From: Pararhizobium sp. YC-54
GTDB lineage: Bacteria > Pseudomonadota > Alphaproteobacteria > Rhizobiales > Rhizobiaceae
Reading direction: 5' to 3'
DNA: 64,000 nucleotides
Assembly: GCF_025847205.1 (NCBI RefSeq)
Contig: NZ_JAOYTH010000006.1
Coordinates: forward strand, 1-64,000
A program made the translations under genes and the position numbers. Shown here one piece after another: positions 10,307 to 19,035 of this stretch. How positions within the stretch are numbered: the first letter of the stretch is position 1; each line of letters begins with the position of its first letter. The notes under the pieces were generated by a model, which saw only the letters and a program-made list of their open reading frames with translations, was not told the origin of the DNA and did not search any database.

Positions 10307-12520
10307 ATGAGCTACACCAATTTCACCATCGAAACCGACGCCGACGGCATTGCGCTCGTCACCTGGAACATGCCCGACAAGTCGATGAACGTGTTCACGG
10401 CCGATGTCATGAAGGAACTCGACGCCATCGTCGATCAGACCGTTGCCGATGAAGCCGTCAAGGGCGTCGTCTTCACCTCCGGCAAATCGACCTTCTCCGG
10501 CGGCGCCGACCTGTCGATGATCAAGGGCATGTTCACGCTCCAGGCCGAGCAGAAGAAGCTCGACCCTGACAATGCCGCGCAAAAACTGTTCGACCTGACC
10601 GGCAAGATGACCGGCCTGTTCCGGAAGCTCGAAACCTCAGGCAAGCCGTGGGTTTCGGCGATCAACGGCACCTGCATGGGCGGCGCGTTTGAATTGTCGC
10701 TGGCCTGCCACGGCCGCGTCGCTGCCAATTCCAAGTCGGTGAAGCTGGCGCTTCCCGAGGTCAAGGTCGGCATCTTCCCGGGCGCCGGCGGCACGCAGCG
10801 CGTTCCGCGGCTGACCAACGCGCAGGACGCCCTGCAGATGATGACCACCGGCTCCTCGCTCACCCCGCAGCGCGCCAAGGCGATGGGCCTGATCCACGAG
10901 ATCGCCGAGCCCGCCGAGCTGATCAATGCGGCGAAAGCCATGATCAAGAACGGCCTGAAGCCCGTCCAGCCCTGGGACGAAAAGGGCTACAAGGTTCCCG
11001 GCGGCGGCATCTGGACGCCGGCTGCGGCCCAGCTCTGGCCGGCAGCGTCGGCTATCCTGCGCCGCGAAACCTCCGGCAACTATCCGGGCGGCCTCGCCAT
11101 CCTCAAATGCGTCTATGAGGGCCTCCAGCTTCCCTTCGATACGGCGCTCAAGGTCGAACAGCGCTATTTCACTGAAATCCTGCAGACCACCGAAGCCTTC
11201 TCGATGATCCGCTCGCTGTTCATCTCGATGCAGGAACTCGGCAAGGGCGCCCGCCGCCCGGCCGGTGTGCCCAAAACCGAGCTCAAGCAGATCGGCGTCG
11301 TCGGCGCCGGCTTCATGGGCGCCTCGATTGCCTATGTCTCGGCCGCCGCCGGCATCGCCGTCACCCTGATCGACCGCGACATGGAGGCTGCCACCAAGGG
11401 CAAGACCCATTCCGAGGGCCTGGTGAAGGATTCGATCGGTAAGGGACGACTGACGCAGGAACAGGGCGAAGCCCTGCTGGCGCTGATCACTCCGTCTGCC
11501 GACTACAACGACCTGAGGCAAGTCAAGCTCGTCGTCGAGGCCGTGTTCGAGGATCGCCAAGTCAAGAAGGACGTCATCGAAAAGGTCGAGGCCGTACTTG
11601 GCGAAGACGCCATCTTCGCCTCCAACACCTCGACCCTGCCGATCACGGGCCTTGCCAAGAATTCGAAGCGTCCGGCCCAGTTCATCGGCATCCACTTCTT
11701 CTCGCCGGTCGAGAAGATGATGCTGACCGAAGTCATCCTCGGCAAGGAAACCGGCGACAAGGCGCTCGCAATGGCGCTCGATTTCGTCGCCAGCATCAAG
11801 AAAACGCCGATCGTCGTCAACGACACGCGTGGCTTCTATGTCAACCGCTGTGTCTTCCGCTATATCCACGAAGCCTATGACATGCTGATCGAAGGCGTGC
11901 CGGCGGCGATGATCGAGAATGCCGCCAAGATGGCCGGCATGCCGGTCGGCCCCTTGTCGCTCAACGACGAAGTGGCGATCGACCTCTCGCAGAAGATCCT
12001 CAAGGCCTCGATCGCCGATCTGGGCGAAGCCTCGGTCGATCCGCGCCACATGACGCTGATCAACAAGCTGGTGGACGACCTCGACCGCCGCGGCCGCAAG
12101 AACGGCAAGGGCTTTTACGATTACCCGGCCAAGCCCGCCAAGAAGTCGCTCTGGCCGGGCCTGAAAGACCTCTTCGAGCAGAAGCCGGCCGAGACCTTCG
12201 ACGTTGAGACCATCAAGCAACGCTTCCTCGTCACCATCGCCTTGGAAGCCGCCCGCACCATCGAAGAAGGCATCGTCACCGACCCGCGCGAGGCCGATGT
12301 CGGCTCCATCCTCGGCTTCGGCTTTGCTCCCTATACCGGCGGCACGCTGAGCTACATCGACGGCATGGGCGTCAAGACCTTCGTGGCGCTGTGCGAAAAG
12401 CTGGCCGCCTCCTACGGCGACCATTTCCTGCCGACGCCGCTGTTGAAGGACATGGCCGCCAAGGGCGAGACGTTCTACGGCCGGTTTGATCCCTATGCGA
12501 AAGCGAGGGAGGCGGCGTAA
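10307..12520 (+). CDS. fadB: FadB-like bifunctional enoyl-CoA hydratase / 3-hydroxyacyl-CoA dehydrogenase
   Basis: The 737-residue protein combines an N-terminal crotonase domain (about 1-200; FSGGADLSMIKG and ALPEVKVGIFPGAGGTQR), a central NAD-binding Rossmann domain (about 320-500; GVVGAGFMGASIAY) and C-terminal 3-hydroxyacyl-CoA dehydrogenase helices. It catalyses hydration of enoyl-CoA and oxidation of the hydroxyacyl-CoA. The start at 10307 follows a GGGAAGAGG ribosome-binding site and places SYTNFTIETDADG at the usual N-terminus. The open frame extends upstream into the palindromic repeat, which argues against the longer form. With the two preceding genes it completes one beta-oxidation cycle. 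Confidence 0.92.
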   Translation: MSYTNFTIETDADGIALVTWNMPDKSMNVFTADVMKELDAIVDQTVADEAVKGVVFTSGKSTFSGGADLSMIKGMFTLQAEQKKLDPDNAAQKLFDLTGKMTGLFRKLETSGKPWVSAINGTCMGGAFELSLACHGRVAANSKSVKLALPEVKVGIFPGAGGTQRVPRLTNAQDALQMMTTGSSLTPQRAKAMGLIHEIAEPAELINAAKAMIKNGLKPVQPWDEKGYKVPGGGIWTPAAAQLWPAASAILRRETSGNYPGGLAILKCVYEGLQLPFDTALKVEQRYFTEILQTTEAFSMIRSLFISMQELGKGARRPAGVPKTELKQIGVVGAGFMGASIAYVSAAAGIAVTLIDRDMEAATKGKTHSEGLVKDSIGKGRLTQEQGEALLALITPSADYNDLRQVKLVVEAVFEDRQVKKDVIEKVEAVLGEDAIFASNTSTLPITGLAKNSKRPAQFIGIHFFSPVEKMMLTEVILGKETGDKALAMALDFVASIKKTPIVVNDTRGFYVNRCVFRYIHEAYDMLIEGVPAAMIENAAKMAGMPVGPLSLNDEVAIDLSQKILKASIADLGEASVDPRHMTLINKLVDDLDRRGRKNGKGFYDYPAKPAKKSLWPGLKDLFEQKPAETFDVETIKQRFLVTIALEAARTIEEGIVTDPREADVGSILGFGFAPYTGGTLSYIDGMGVKTFVALCEKLAASYGDHFLPTPLLKDMAAKGETFYGRFDPYAKAREAA

Positions 12521-12544
12521 GCCGCCTCAGGCGTACGGTCGGCG

Positions 12545-12970
12545 ATGGCAAACGCCCTGTCGGCACGACTCCTGGCAATTGTCGAGGCGTTGCCGCTCCG
12601 GCCGGGGCTGCGTGTCATCGAAATCGGCTGCGGTCCCGGCGCCATGGCGCGCGAGATCGCAAGCCGGATCGGCGACGGCACTGTTCTTGCCATCGACCGG
12701 TCCGCAAACGCGATCGCCCAGGCTGAAGTGTCCGCGCGCGCGGAAATCGCCTCCGGCCGCCTCGCCTTCCGCCATTCTGCGGTCGAGGATTTCGTCCTTG
12801 AGCCCGGTGAAGCCCGCTATGATCTTGCCGTCGCAATCCGCGTCGGCGCCCTCGACGGCCGCCACCCCGAGATCGGCGACAAGGCGAGAACTCGCATCGC
12901 TGCCGCACTCACGCCCAACGGCTGCCTTTTCATCGACGGTGGCGATCCACTGCGGGAAGTGCCGTTGTGA
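12545..12970 (+). CDS. Small class I SAM-dependent methyltransferase
   Basis: The 141-residue protein has SAM-binding motif I (VIEIGCGPGAMAREIA) and the acidic end of strand 2 (VLAIDRSANAIAQAE). A weak motif III-like AALTPNGCLFIDGG follows. It is short for a methyltransferase and lacks a C-terminal substrate domain. It begins 25 bp after fadB and is probably cotranscribed. The substrate is unknown. Confidence 0.7.
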   Translation: MANALSARLLAIVEALPLRPGLRVIEIGCGPGAMAREIASRIGDGTVLAIDRSANAIAQAEVSARAEIASGRLAFRHSAVEDFVLEPGEARYDLAVAIRVGALDGRHPEIGDKARTRIAAALTPNGCLFIDGGDPLREVPL

Positions 12971-13131
12971 AAATATCCCTCTAGCCAGACGCCGCGCACG
13001 CGCGGAAGCGTAGACGACGTCCGGTTCTTACCAGACAAGCTTTCCACCCTGCATCCGCGAAGCGCCCAGGAAGCCACTTTAAAGGAAACCGCAGGCTGTG
13101 CGGGCTGACAGACGCGGAAGCGAACGGGGGA

Positions 13132-13156
13132 TGACCGCCGGCAACGCCGGCGGTCG
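13132..13156 (-). terminator. GC-rich hairpin downstream of the Tim44-like gene
   Basis: Arms GACCGCCGGC and GCCGGCGGTC around a 3-base loop lie just after the stop of the minus-strand Tim44-like gene. No T-run follows, so it may act with Rho or only stabilise the 3' end. Confidence 0.4.
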
Positions 13157-13172
13157 AAGATCGAAGCTGCCC

Positions 13173-14201
13173 TTAGGCCGCCATGCCCTGGATGGCCGAG
13201 ACCTGCCAGTTGCCGCCACGCTTGCGCAGGAACGTCCACAGTTCGACGGCCTCCGTCAGCTTGTCCGGATCACCCTCGACGACGCGGCCGGTTACGCGGT
13301 CGCGGGTGACGTCGATGCTCTCGTAGCGCATGGCAACGGTGGCGTAGTCGTCACCGTTTTCGTTCCAGGCTTCCGCCACGTCGCCCTGCACCAGATGCAC
13401 GTCGCTGACCTCGTTCTTCAGGCCCTTGGTTGCGTTTTCGCTGAGTTCCTCGGCCAGCCACGACATCGCCTCCGGTGTCGTCAGCTTGCGCAGCGTGCCG
13501 TAATCTTCTGCCGCATAGGCGGCCTGAACCTGCTTCAGCATCGCCTCGAACTGGCCAAGATCGTCCTCGCCGACACCGATCTCATCGGTCGATTGATCGG
13601 CGGTGCGCGGCTGCGCCGGACGCGCTGCCCCCCCACCGATGGAAGGAATCTTGAAGGACGGCATCCCCGAACCAAAACCCGAACCCTGCGTGCCAAAACC
13701 CTGCATCGGCGAGGCGCCGGACGCGGCTTCACGCGGTGCGTAGCCGGCCGGCGCTGCCGTCTGACGGCTGCGGAAAAAGCGCAGGGCAAGCATCACGGCA
13801 CCGGCGATCAGCGCCATCTGCAGGATCAGGCCGAGGAAGCCGGCAGCGCCGCCAAGCCCGTTGCCCATCATCATGCCGATCAGGCCGCCAAGGGCCAGAC
13901 CGCCGAGCATGGAGCCGGCGAAGCCGCCGAAGAAACCGCCCGGACGCTGGGGACGGGCCGCCTGGCCCATGTTCTGCTGGGCAGCGCCGGGCGTGGTGGC
14001 CTGGCTCTGCGGGGTCATCGTCCGGTTGATCGGCGTCGCATCGGCCGGGGCCGTGCGGGTGACCGGCGGCTGCGAGAATGTGCGGGTGCCGCGGCTGCCG
14101 AAGCCGCTGCCGGCGCGGCGCGCCTCAGCCAGATCGACCGCAGTCAGCATCACCATGGAAGCAACCGCAACGGTCGCAAGAACGCGTCCAAACCTAAACA
14201 T
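13173..14201 (-). CDS. Tim44-like domain protein with signal peptide and glycine-rich membrane segments
   Basis: The 342-residue protein starts with a signal sequence (VLATVAVASMVMLTAVDLAEA), followed by a Ser/Thr/Pro/Gln-rich linker. A Gly-rich hydrophobic block (about 90-145; GGFFGGFAGSMLGGLALGG) comes next. The C-terminal Tim44-like domain (about 205-342) includes FEAMLKQVQAAYAAEDYGTL and ATVAMRYESIDVTRDR. Bacterial Tim44-like proteins are inner-membrane proteins of poorly known role, and a link to lipid or protein handling at the membrane is inferred. The gene stands alone, convergent with the methyltransferase gene. Confidence 0.83.
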   Translation of the reverse strand: MFRFGRVLATVAVASMVMLTAVDLAEARRAGSGFGSRGTRTFSQPPVTRTAPADATPINRTMTPQSQATTPGAAQQNMGQAARPQRPGGFFGGFAGSMLGGLALGGLIGMMMGNGLGGAAGFLGLILQMALIAGAVMLALRFFRSRQTAAPAGYAPREAASGASPMQGFGTQGSGFGSGMPSFKIPSIGGGAARPAQPRTADQSTDEIGVGEDDLGQFEAMLKQVQAAYAAEDYGTLRKLTTPEAMSWLAEELSENATKGLKNEVSDVHLVQGDVAEAWNENGDDYATVAMRYESIDVTRDRVTGRVVEGDPDKLTEAVELWTFLRKRGGNWQVSAIQGMAA

Positions 14202-14447
14202 GAAACCAAATCCTGTTGTTCACTCCCGGCCCGCCAGCGCGCGCCTCGTGGGAGACATATGGGGACATTGGCCGGCGAATTGAAGGCTTTTGCGCCGCAA
14301 TTCACGGTAAAGCGGGCGGAAAGGCTTGCGCGCGGATGAAAAAAGAGGACCAGCGAATATCCCCGCCGGCTTAATCCCGGCGATCATGCCTACGGCACGA
14401 TGGCGATGCCGCGGGTGATGACCGGTTCATCGCCGCGAAGGCCTGAT

Positions 14448-15326
14448 CTAGCTGGTCCTCAGCCGCCGGCCGAACCGCTCGCCCAGAATGATGATCATGC
14501 CGGCGGAAAAGATCAGGGCCGCGCCGGCAAAAACCTGGGTTGCCGGAATATCGCCCCAGATCAGGAATCCGAGCCCGAAAGCCCAGATCAGCGACGAATA
14601 TTCGAATGGCGCCAGCATGGAGACCGGCGCCCGCCGCATGCCCTCGAACAGTGCATATTGTGCAATGCCGGCAATCAGCCCCGTGCCAACCATCAGCCCG
14701 ACGTCCATCAGACCTGGCGGAACCCAGGTGACGACGACCGCAATGCCGGTGAAGACGATGAAGAAGCCGCTCGACAGCGTCATCTGCACCAGCGTCACCT
14801 CCTGCATCGCGGTCTTGCGCAAAAGCACGGTCGAAAACGCCCAGAACACTGCCGCCTGCAGCGCCAGCCAGACCGGCAAGGACAATTTCATGCCCGATCC
14901 GAAGGGGTCGGTCGCCACCAGCACGCCGGCGAAACCGACGAGAACGGCGATCCAGCGCAAGGGTGGCACCACCTCTTTCAGGATCGGCACGGCGAGAATG
15001 GTGATCAGGATCGGCGCCGCATAGTAGAGCGTTGTCAGTTCGGCAAGGCCAAGATCGCGCGCCGCCGTATAGTAGGACAGCCAGGCTGCGAGCAAAAGCA
15101 GGTTGCGCAGGATCATCGGCTTGAGCACCGGCGAACGCAATGAGCGGATGAGCAGCGGGCCGCGGCCGATGGCGGCGCAGATCGCAAAGATCGTCACGCT
15201 GCGCACGAACAGGATCTGCCAGACCGGCAGTGCCACCACCAGCCATTTGACCGAGGCGTCCTGCAGCGTGAACAGGAAATAGGAAAAGATCGTCAGCAGA
15301 ATGCCTGATAGCACGGAGGTATTCAC
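14448..15326 (-). CDS. EamA-family (DMT superfamily) transporter
   Basis: The 292-residue membrane protein shows two EamA repeats of five helices each. LLTIFSYFLFTLQDASVKWL opens the first, and ALQAAVFWAFSTVLLRKTA opens the second. I chose the GTG start at 15326 because it puts NTSVLSG right before helix 1 and yields the standard family length. The longer open frame adds a non-hydrophobic, Arg/Pro-rich stretch that is unlikely to be translated. Substrate is unknown; relatives export amino acids, nucleotides or other small metabolites. The gene is monocistronic. Confidence 0.86.
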   Translation of the reverse strand: MNTSVLSGILLTIFSYFLFTLQDASVKWLVVALPVWQILFVRSVTIFAICAAIGRGPLLIRSLRSPVLKPMILRNLLLLAAWLSYYTAARDLGLAELTTLYYAAPILITILAVPILKEVVPPLRWIAVLVGFAGVLVATDPFGSGMKLSLPVWLALQAAVFWAFSTVLLRKTAMQEVTLVQMTLSSGFFIVFTGIAVVVTWVPPGLMDVGLMVGTGLIAGIAQYALFEGMRRAPVSMLAPFEYSSLIWAFGLGFLIWGDIPATQVFAGAALIFSAGMIIILGERFGRRLRTS

Positions 15327-15518
15327 GCAAGGCTCCCGGACGCAAATCGCGCGCGGTCTGTGATATCGCGAGGCCTGCGCACAAGGAAGGGGCATAACCG
15401 CGAGGCTGTGTGGCGAAAAATGGGGGGCGCGACAGAAATAGCGCCCGGGGACCCGCGCAATCCGGGTGCGGACCATCCCCGCCGTGAGCCTGCCTGCGCC
15501 TTTGTCAATGCGCCTTCG

Positions 15519-16604
15519 TCAAAGCCCGATCACCGACAGCATGACGAAGGTGGCGAACAAAACGAAATGCGTCATGCCCTCGATGGCATTGGTTTCGCCG
15601 TCATTGAGGTTGATGGCGGCGGCGATCAGGGTAATCGTCACCATCACCGTCTGCACCGGCGACATCGCCATGATGAAGGGCTGGCCGGTGTAGAGCGCGA
15701 TCGCCTCCATTACCGGCACCGTCAGGATGACGGTGGAGAGCGAGGCCCCGAGCGCGATGTTGACGACAGCCTGCATCCGGTTGGCAAGGGCTGCCCGCAT
15801 CGCCGTCATGATCTCCGGCGAGGCTGAAATGGCCGCAACGACGATTGCCGCCAGAACCGGCGGCGCGCCGCTCCCCTTCAGGCCCGCCGTCAAAAGGCCC
15901 GACATGATCTCGGCCAGGATACCGATGATCACGACACCGGCGATCAGGATGGCGATGGATACAGCCAACGGCTCGTCTTCTGGCACGCGCTTCTCGGCAC
16001 CTTCGCGTTTGGGGTAGGTGTAGCTGAAGAAATAGCTGTGCACCCCCACCTGCATCTTCAGGAAGACCGCATAAAGCGTCACCATCGCAACGATCGTGAA
16101 GGCCGAATAGAAGTGCCATTTGGCCTCAGGGATGAATTCCGGCACGACCATCGAAATACCCATCGCCGTCAGGATCATCACGCTGTAGGTGCGGCTGGAA
16201 TCGTCGTTATAGGATTGCTCGCCGTGTTTCAGGCCGCCCAGCAGCGCTGCCAGCCCGAGAATGCCGTTGATGTCGAGCATAACGGCGGAATAGATCGTAT
16301 CGCGCACCAGTGTCGGCGAGATTTCTTCGCCACTCATCATGATCGCCAGGATGATCACCTCGACGAGGACCGCCGACAGCGTCAGGATCATCGTACCGTA
16401 GGGATCACCGACCTTGGCGGCCAGCACCTCGGCATGATGCGCCACGCGCAGCGACGCAAGCACAATGGCAAAGACCAGCACGGCAGCGCCGGCAAGGGCC
16501 GCGATTTGCCCGGACTGAAGCAGCGCATGTTCGAACAGGAAGCCGGCGGCGGCGAAAATGAGCGCTGCGCCCAGCAGGATTTCGGACTTCACAATGGAGA
16601 ACAA
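15519..16604 (-). CDS. chaA: Ca2+/H+ antiporter (ChaA-like, CaCA family)
   Basis: This 361-residue, roughly 11-helix protein has the two inverted ion-exchanger repeats of the CaCA family: TLSAVLVEVIILAIMMSGEE in the first half and AISASPEIMTAMRAALANRM in the second. The conserved acidic residues in both alpha-repeats (VE and PE) are present. ChaA exports Ca2+ (and Na+ or K+ in some species) in exchange for protons. It is flanked by unrelated genes and appears monocistronic. Ion preference is not predictable. Confidence 0.88.
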   Translation of the reverse strand: MFSIVKSEILLGAALIFAAAGFLFEHALLQSGQIAALAGAAVLVFAIVLASLRVAHHAEVLAAKVGDPYGTMILTLSAVLVEVIILAIMMSGEEISPTLVRDTIYSAVMLDINGILGLAALLGGLKHGEQSYNDDSSRTYSVMILTAMGISMVVPEFIPEAKWHFYSAFTIVAMVTLYAVFLKMQVGVHSYFFSYTYPKREGAEKRVPEDEPLAVSIAILIAGVVIIGILAEIMSGLLTAGLKGSGAPPVLAAIVVAAISASPEIMTAMRAALANRMQAVVNIALGASLSTVILTVPVMEAIALYTGQPFIMAMSPVQTVMVTITLIAAAINLNDGETNAIEGMTHFVLFATFVMLSVIGL

Positions 16605-16855
16605 ATGCGGCCTCGCAACCAGCGGGATAGGGTTTCCCGGAGTATAGGCGGCATGCGGCGCATTTCAATCAGACCGGCACGTGATTGCTGCCGGAAAGAG
16701 ACAGGATTATTTTCCTTTCTCACTTTACTCCATCCCGCATTTTGGCTAATCTCGGCAGCGAAGCAATCAAGACGGCACGAAGCCGGAATACAGGCCAGAA
16801 TACAGGCTAGAACCTAGGAAAGCGTCACGCTTCACCGCTCGCAGGATGTGCAACA

Positions 16856-17521
16856 ATGTTTTCACATGACCGCATCTGGAGTGCGATCGATGCGCTCGCC
16901 GAGCGGCATCAACTATCCCCTTCGGGTCTAGCCCGGCGGGCAGGCCTCGATCCGACCTCCTTCAACAAGTCCAAGCGCCATTCCGCCGATGGGCGCGAGC
17001 GCTGGCCGTCGACAGAATCGATCGCCAAGGTGCTGGACGCGACCGGCTCGACGATCAACCAGTTCATGGAATTCCTGCGGCCGGGACCTGTATCCGGAGC
17101 CTTGCCGGAGGGCGCCTTTCCGCCGCAAACCGGCTCCATTCCTCTGCTCGGCTTTGCCCAGGCAGGCGCCGGCGGCTTCTTCGACGATGGCGGCTTTCCG
17201 GCGGGTCAAGGCTGGGATGTCGTTGAGTTTCCAGCCGCACCCGGCACCAAGACCGGCGTCTACGCGCTGGAAATCCAGGGCGACAGCATGCTGCCGCTCT
17301 ATCGCGACGGCGATGTGCTGATCGTCGAACCCGGCGCGCAGATTCGCCGCGGCGACCGCGTGGTGGTCAAGACCACCGAGGGCGAGGTGATGGCCAAGGT
17401 TCTGGTGCGCCAGACGCCGCGCAGCATCGAGCTGCTCTCGCTCAACCCCGAACACCCCAACCGCACATTCGAACTCAGCGACGTCGAATGGATAGCCCGC
17501 ATCATCTGGGCCAGCCAATAG
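16856..17521 (+). CDS. HTH transcriptional regulator with S24 (LexA/CI-like) peptidase domain
   Basis: The 221-residue protein joins an N-terminal helix-turn-helix (about 10-70; LSPSGLARRAGLDPTSFNKS) to a C-terminal S24 autopeptidase fold. The catalytic Ser144 lies in IQGDSMLPLYRDGD and Lys181 in GEVMAKVL. The spacing of 37 residues equals that of the LexA Ser/Lys pair. No clear Ala-Gly or Cys-Gly cleavage site stands out. CI-like repressors of this kind respond to RecA or act as phase regulators, and its targets are unknown. The nuclease-like gene starts 14 bp downstream and is probably cotranscribed. Confidence 0.87.
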   Translation: MFSHDRIWSAIDALAERHQLSPSGLARRAGLDPTSFNKSKRHSADGRERWPSTESIAKVLDATGSTINQFMEFLRPGPVSGALPEGAFPPQTGSIPLLGFAQAGAGGFFDDGGFPAGQGWDVVEFPAAPGTKTGVYALEIQGDSMLPLYRDGDVLIVEPGAQIRRGDRVVVKTTEGEVMAKVLVRQTPRSIELLSLNPEHPNRTFELSDVEWIARIIWASQ

Positions 17522-17534
17522 GACAGTTTTCCTG

Positions 17535-18443
17535 ATGAAGCGGCACCTGCTCACCATTGGCGGCGGCCTCGCCGGAATTGTCCTGACCGTCCTCCTGCTG
17601 ATGACCGGTGTGTCAGCCATCCAAGGGCGGCAAAGCACCGCCACGCCGGACCTCACGCTCGAAACCCCTGACATGGCCGATGTGCCCGATTTGGGCGGCG
17701 ACGGGATGACGGCAGCAGAAACCAGGGTTGGCGAGCCGGCCTCCGTCGATCCTGTGCCCATCGATCCTGCAATTAGCGATCCTGCGATTGGCGATCCTTC
17801 CCCCGTGGATCCCGCATCCACGTTGTCCCTGGACAACGGCCTGCCCCAGACGGAAGACAAAGCCGTTCGCGATATCGCGCCCGAACACTTCGGCCTGCCG
17901 CGGGAAGTGACCGCGCAGCCACTGGAGCGCATCGCGCCCCGTACCCCGCTTTCGCAAGCCCTTGCCCGGCCGGAGCCGGTTCCCTCCGTCCTGCGCCATC
18001 CGGTCGCGCTGTCGGCAGGCCTCATCCAGTTCGGCGACCAGCTGCTGCAACTCGACGGGATTGTGCCGGAAAAGGCGGATCGTGTCTGCGGCGAGGCCGG
18101 CAAGACATGGCCCTGCGGCGTGGTGGCCCGAACCGCGTTCCGCAATTTCCTGCGAGCCCGCGCGCTTCTATGCATGGTTCCCAAGAACGGCTGGCAGGGA
18201 ACGCTGACCGCCGCCTGCAGCGTCAACAACATCGATCCCGCCGTTTGGCTTGCCGAAAACGGCTGGGCGAACGTGCCGGCAGGATCGCCGCTCGCCGGCA
18301 AGGTGGAAGCAGCGCGCCAATCCCGTCTCGGCTTTTTCGGCGATGATCCACGCGATTTCAGCACCGCACCCGCGCCGCTGGATGAGCCGGCCCTGCCCGG
18401 GGGCACCGATACCGGTGTTGATAGGACCGATCAGGGCTTGTAG
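17535..18443 (+). CDS. Membrane-anchored thermonuclease-fold (SNase-like) protein, probably catalytically dead
   Basis: The 302-residue protein has an N-terminal membrane anchor (about 5-28) and a periplasmic linker with four or five Asp-Pro repeats (VDPVPIDPAISDPAIGDP). An SNase-like beta barrel follows (about 155-275), recognisable from DQLLQLDGIVPEKADRVC and ENGWANVPAG. In active nucleases two arginines and a glutamate act together. Here the first Arg position reads Leu or Gln and the GR-x-L-A position reads QGTLTA, so only the PE glutamate remains. It is probably a binding or structural derivative. It lies right behind the S24 regulator. Confidence 0.7.
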   Translation: MKRHLLTIGGGLAGIVLTVLLLMTGVSAIQGRQSTATPDLTLETPDMADVPDLGGDGMTAAETRVGEPASVDPVPIDPAISDPAIGDPSPVDPASTLSLDNGLPQTEDKAVRDIAPEHFGLPREVTAQPLERIAPRTPLSQALARPEPVPSVLRHPVALSAGLIQFGDQLLQLDGIVPEKADRVCGEAGKTWPCGVVARTAFRNFLRARALLCMVPKNGWQGTLTAACSVNNIDPAVWLAENGWANVPAGSPLAGKVEAARQSRLGFFGDDPRDFSTAPAPLDEPALPGGTDTGVDRTDQGL

Positions 18444-18452
18444 ACGATGCTA

Positions 18453-18550
18453 CTGCACAATTCCTCAAATCGGAATCGATTTGAGGAATTGTGCAGCAGA
18501 TTTAAAGTGCCACAGCGACCTTTGCGCGTCATGAATGACGCGCGGCGCTG
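18453..18550. repeat. Rhizobial palindromic mosaic element, copy 2 (best preserved)
   Basis: Module 1 is a perfect 20-bp inverted repeat with a 4-base loop GAAT: left arm 18453-18472, right arm 18477-18496. Module 2 (18513-18550) is the palindrome CAGCGACCTTTGCGCGTCAT...ATGACGCGCGGCGCTG. It starts 10 bp after the nuclease-like gene stop and lies upstream of terB, so it can fold in the transcript between them. Confidence 0.8.
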
Positions 18551-18596
18551 TAGCGCTTCATACCTCACAGAACCGGCACAACAACACGGATATCTT

Positions 18597-19007
18597 ATGC
18601 CTGAAACCCTGAGCCATCATGAAGCTCTCATCTACGTCATGGTGATGACGTCGGCCGTCGATACCGCCATGACCGACAACGAACTCGAACGCATCGGCAG
18701 GCTCACCAGCTTCCTGCCGGTGTTTGATGGTTTCGACCATGATCATCTGATGCACGCCGCGCGCGAATGCACGGCGCTTCTCGACGGCCCGGAAGGATTG
18801 GACATCGCGCTCGAGGTCGTGCGCGAGGCCCTTCCTTCGCGTCTCTACGACACGGCCTACGCGCTTGCGGTCGAGCTTGCCGCCGCCGACCATTCGATCC
18901 GCCAGGAGGAAATCCGGCTGCTGCAGCTGCTGCGCGACCGGCTGGGCCTCGACAAGCTGACCTGCGCTGCGATCGAGCGCGGCGCCATGGCGCGCTTCCG
19001 CAAATGA
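18597..19007 (+). CDS. TerB-family (tellurite resistance B-like) protein
   Basis: The 136-residue, all-helical protein fits the TerB/DjlA N-terminal fold: MTSAVDTAMTDNELERIGRL near the start and AVELAAADHSIRQEEIRLLQ in the last third, the latter carrying the typical acidic metal-site pattern. Stand-alone TerB proteins are thought to act in membrane-associated stress or metal sensing. This one is not in a ter operon, so tellurite resistance should not be assumed. The ATG at 18597 was chosen because the open frame upstream runs through the palindromic repeat. Confidence 0.8.
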   Translation: MPETLSHHEALIYVMVMTSAVDTAMTDNELERIGRLTSFLPVFDGFDHDHLMHAARECTALLDGPEGLDIALEVVREALPSRLYDTAYALAVELAAADHSIRQEEIRLLQLLRDRLGLDKLTCAAIERGAMARFRK

Positions 19008-19035
19008 AGGGCAGCGGATTTCCGCTTCACGCCAG

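Noticed and set aside
10637..12424. A 595-codon minus-strand frame
   Set aside because: It is antisense to fadB and has no recognisable protein features.
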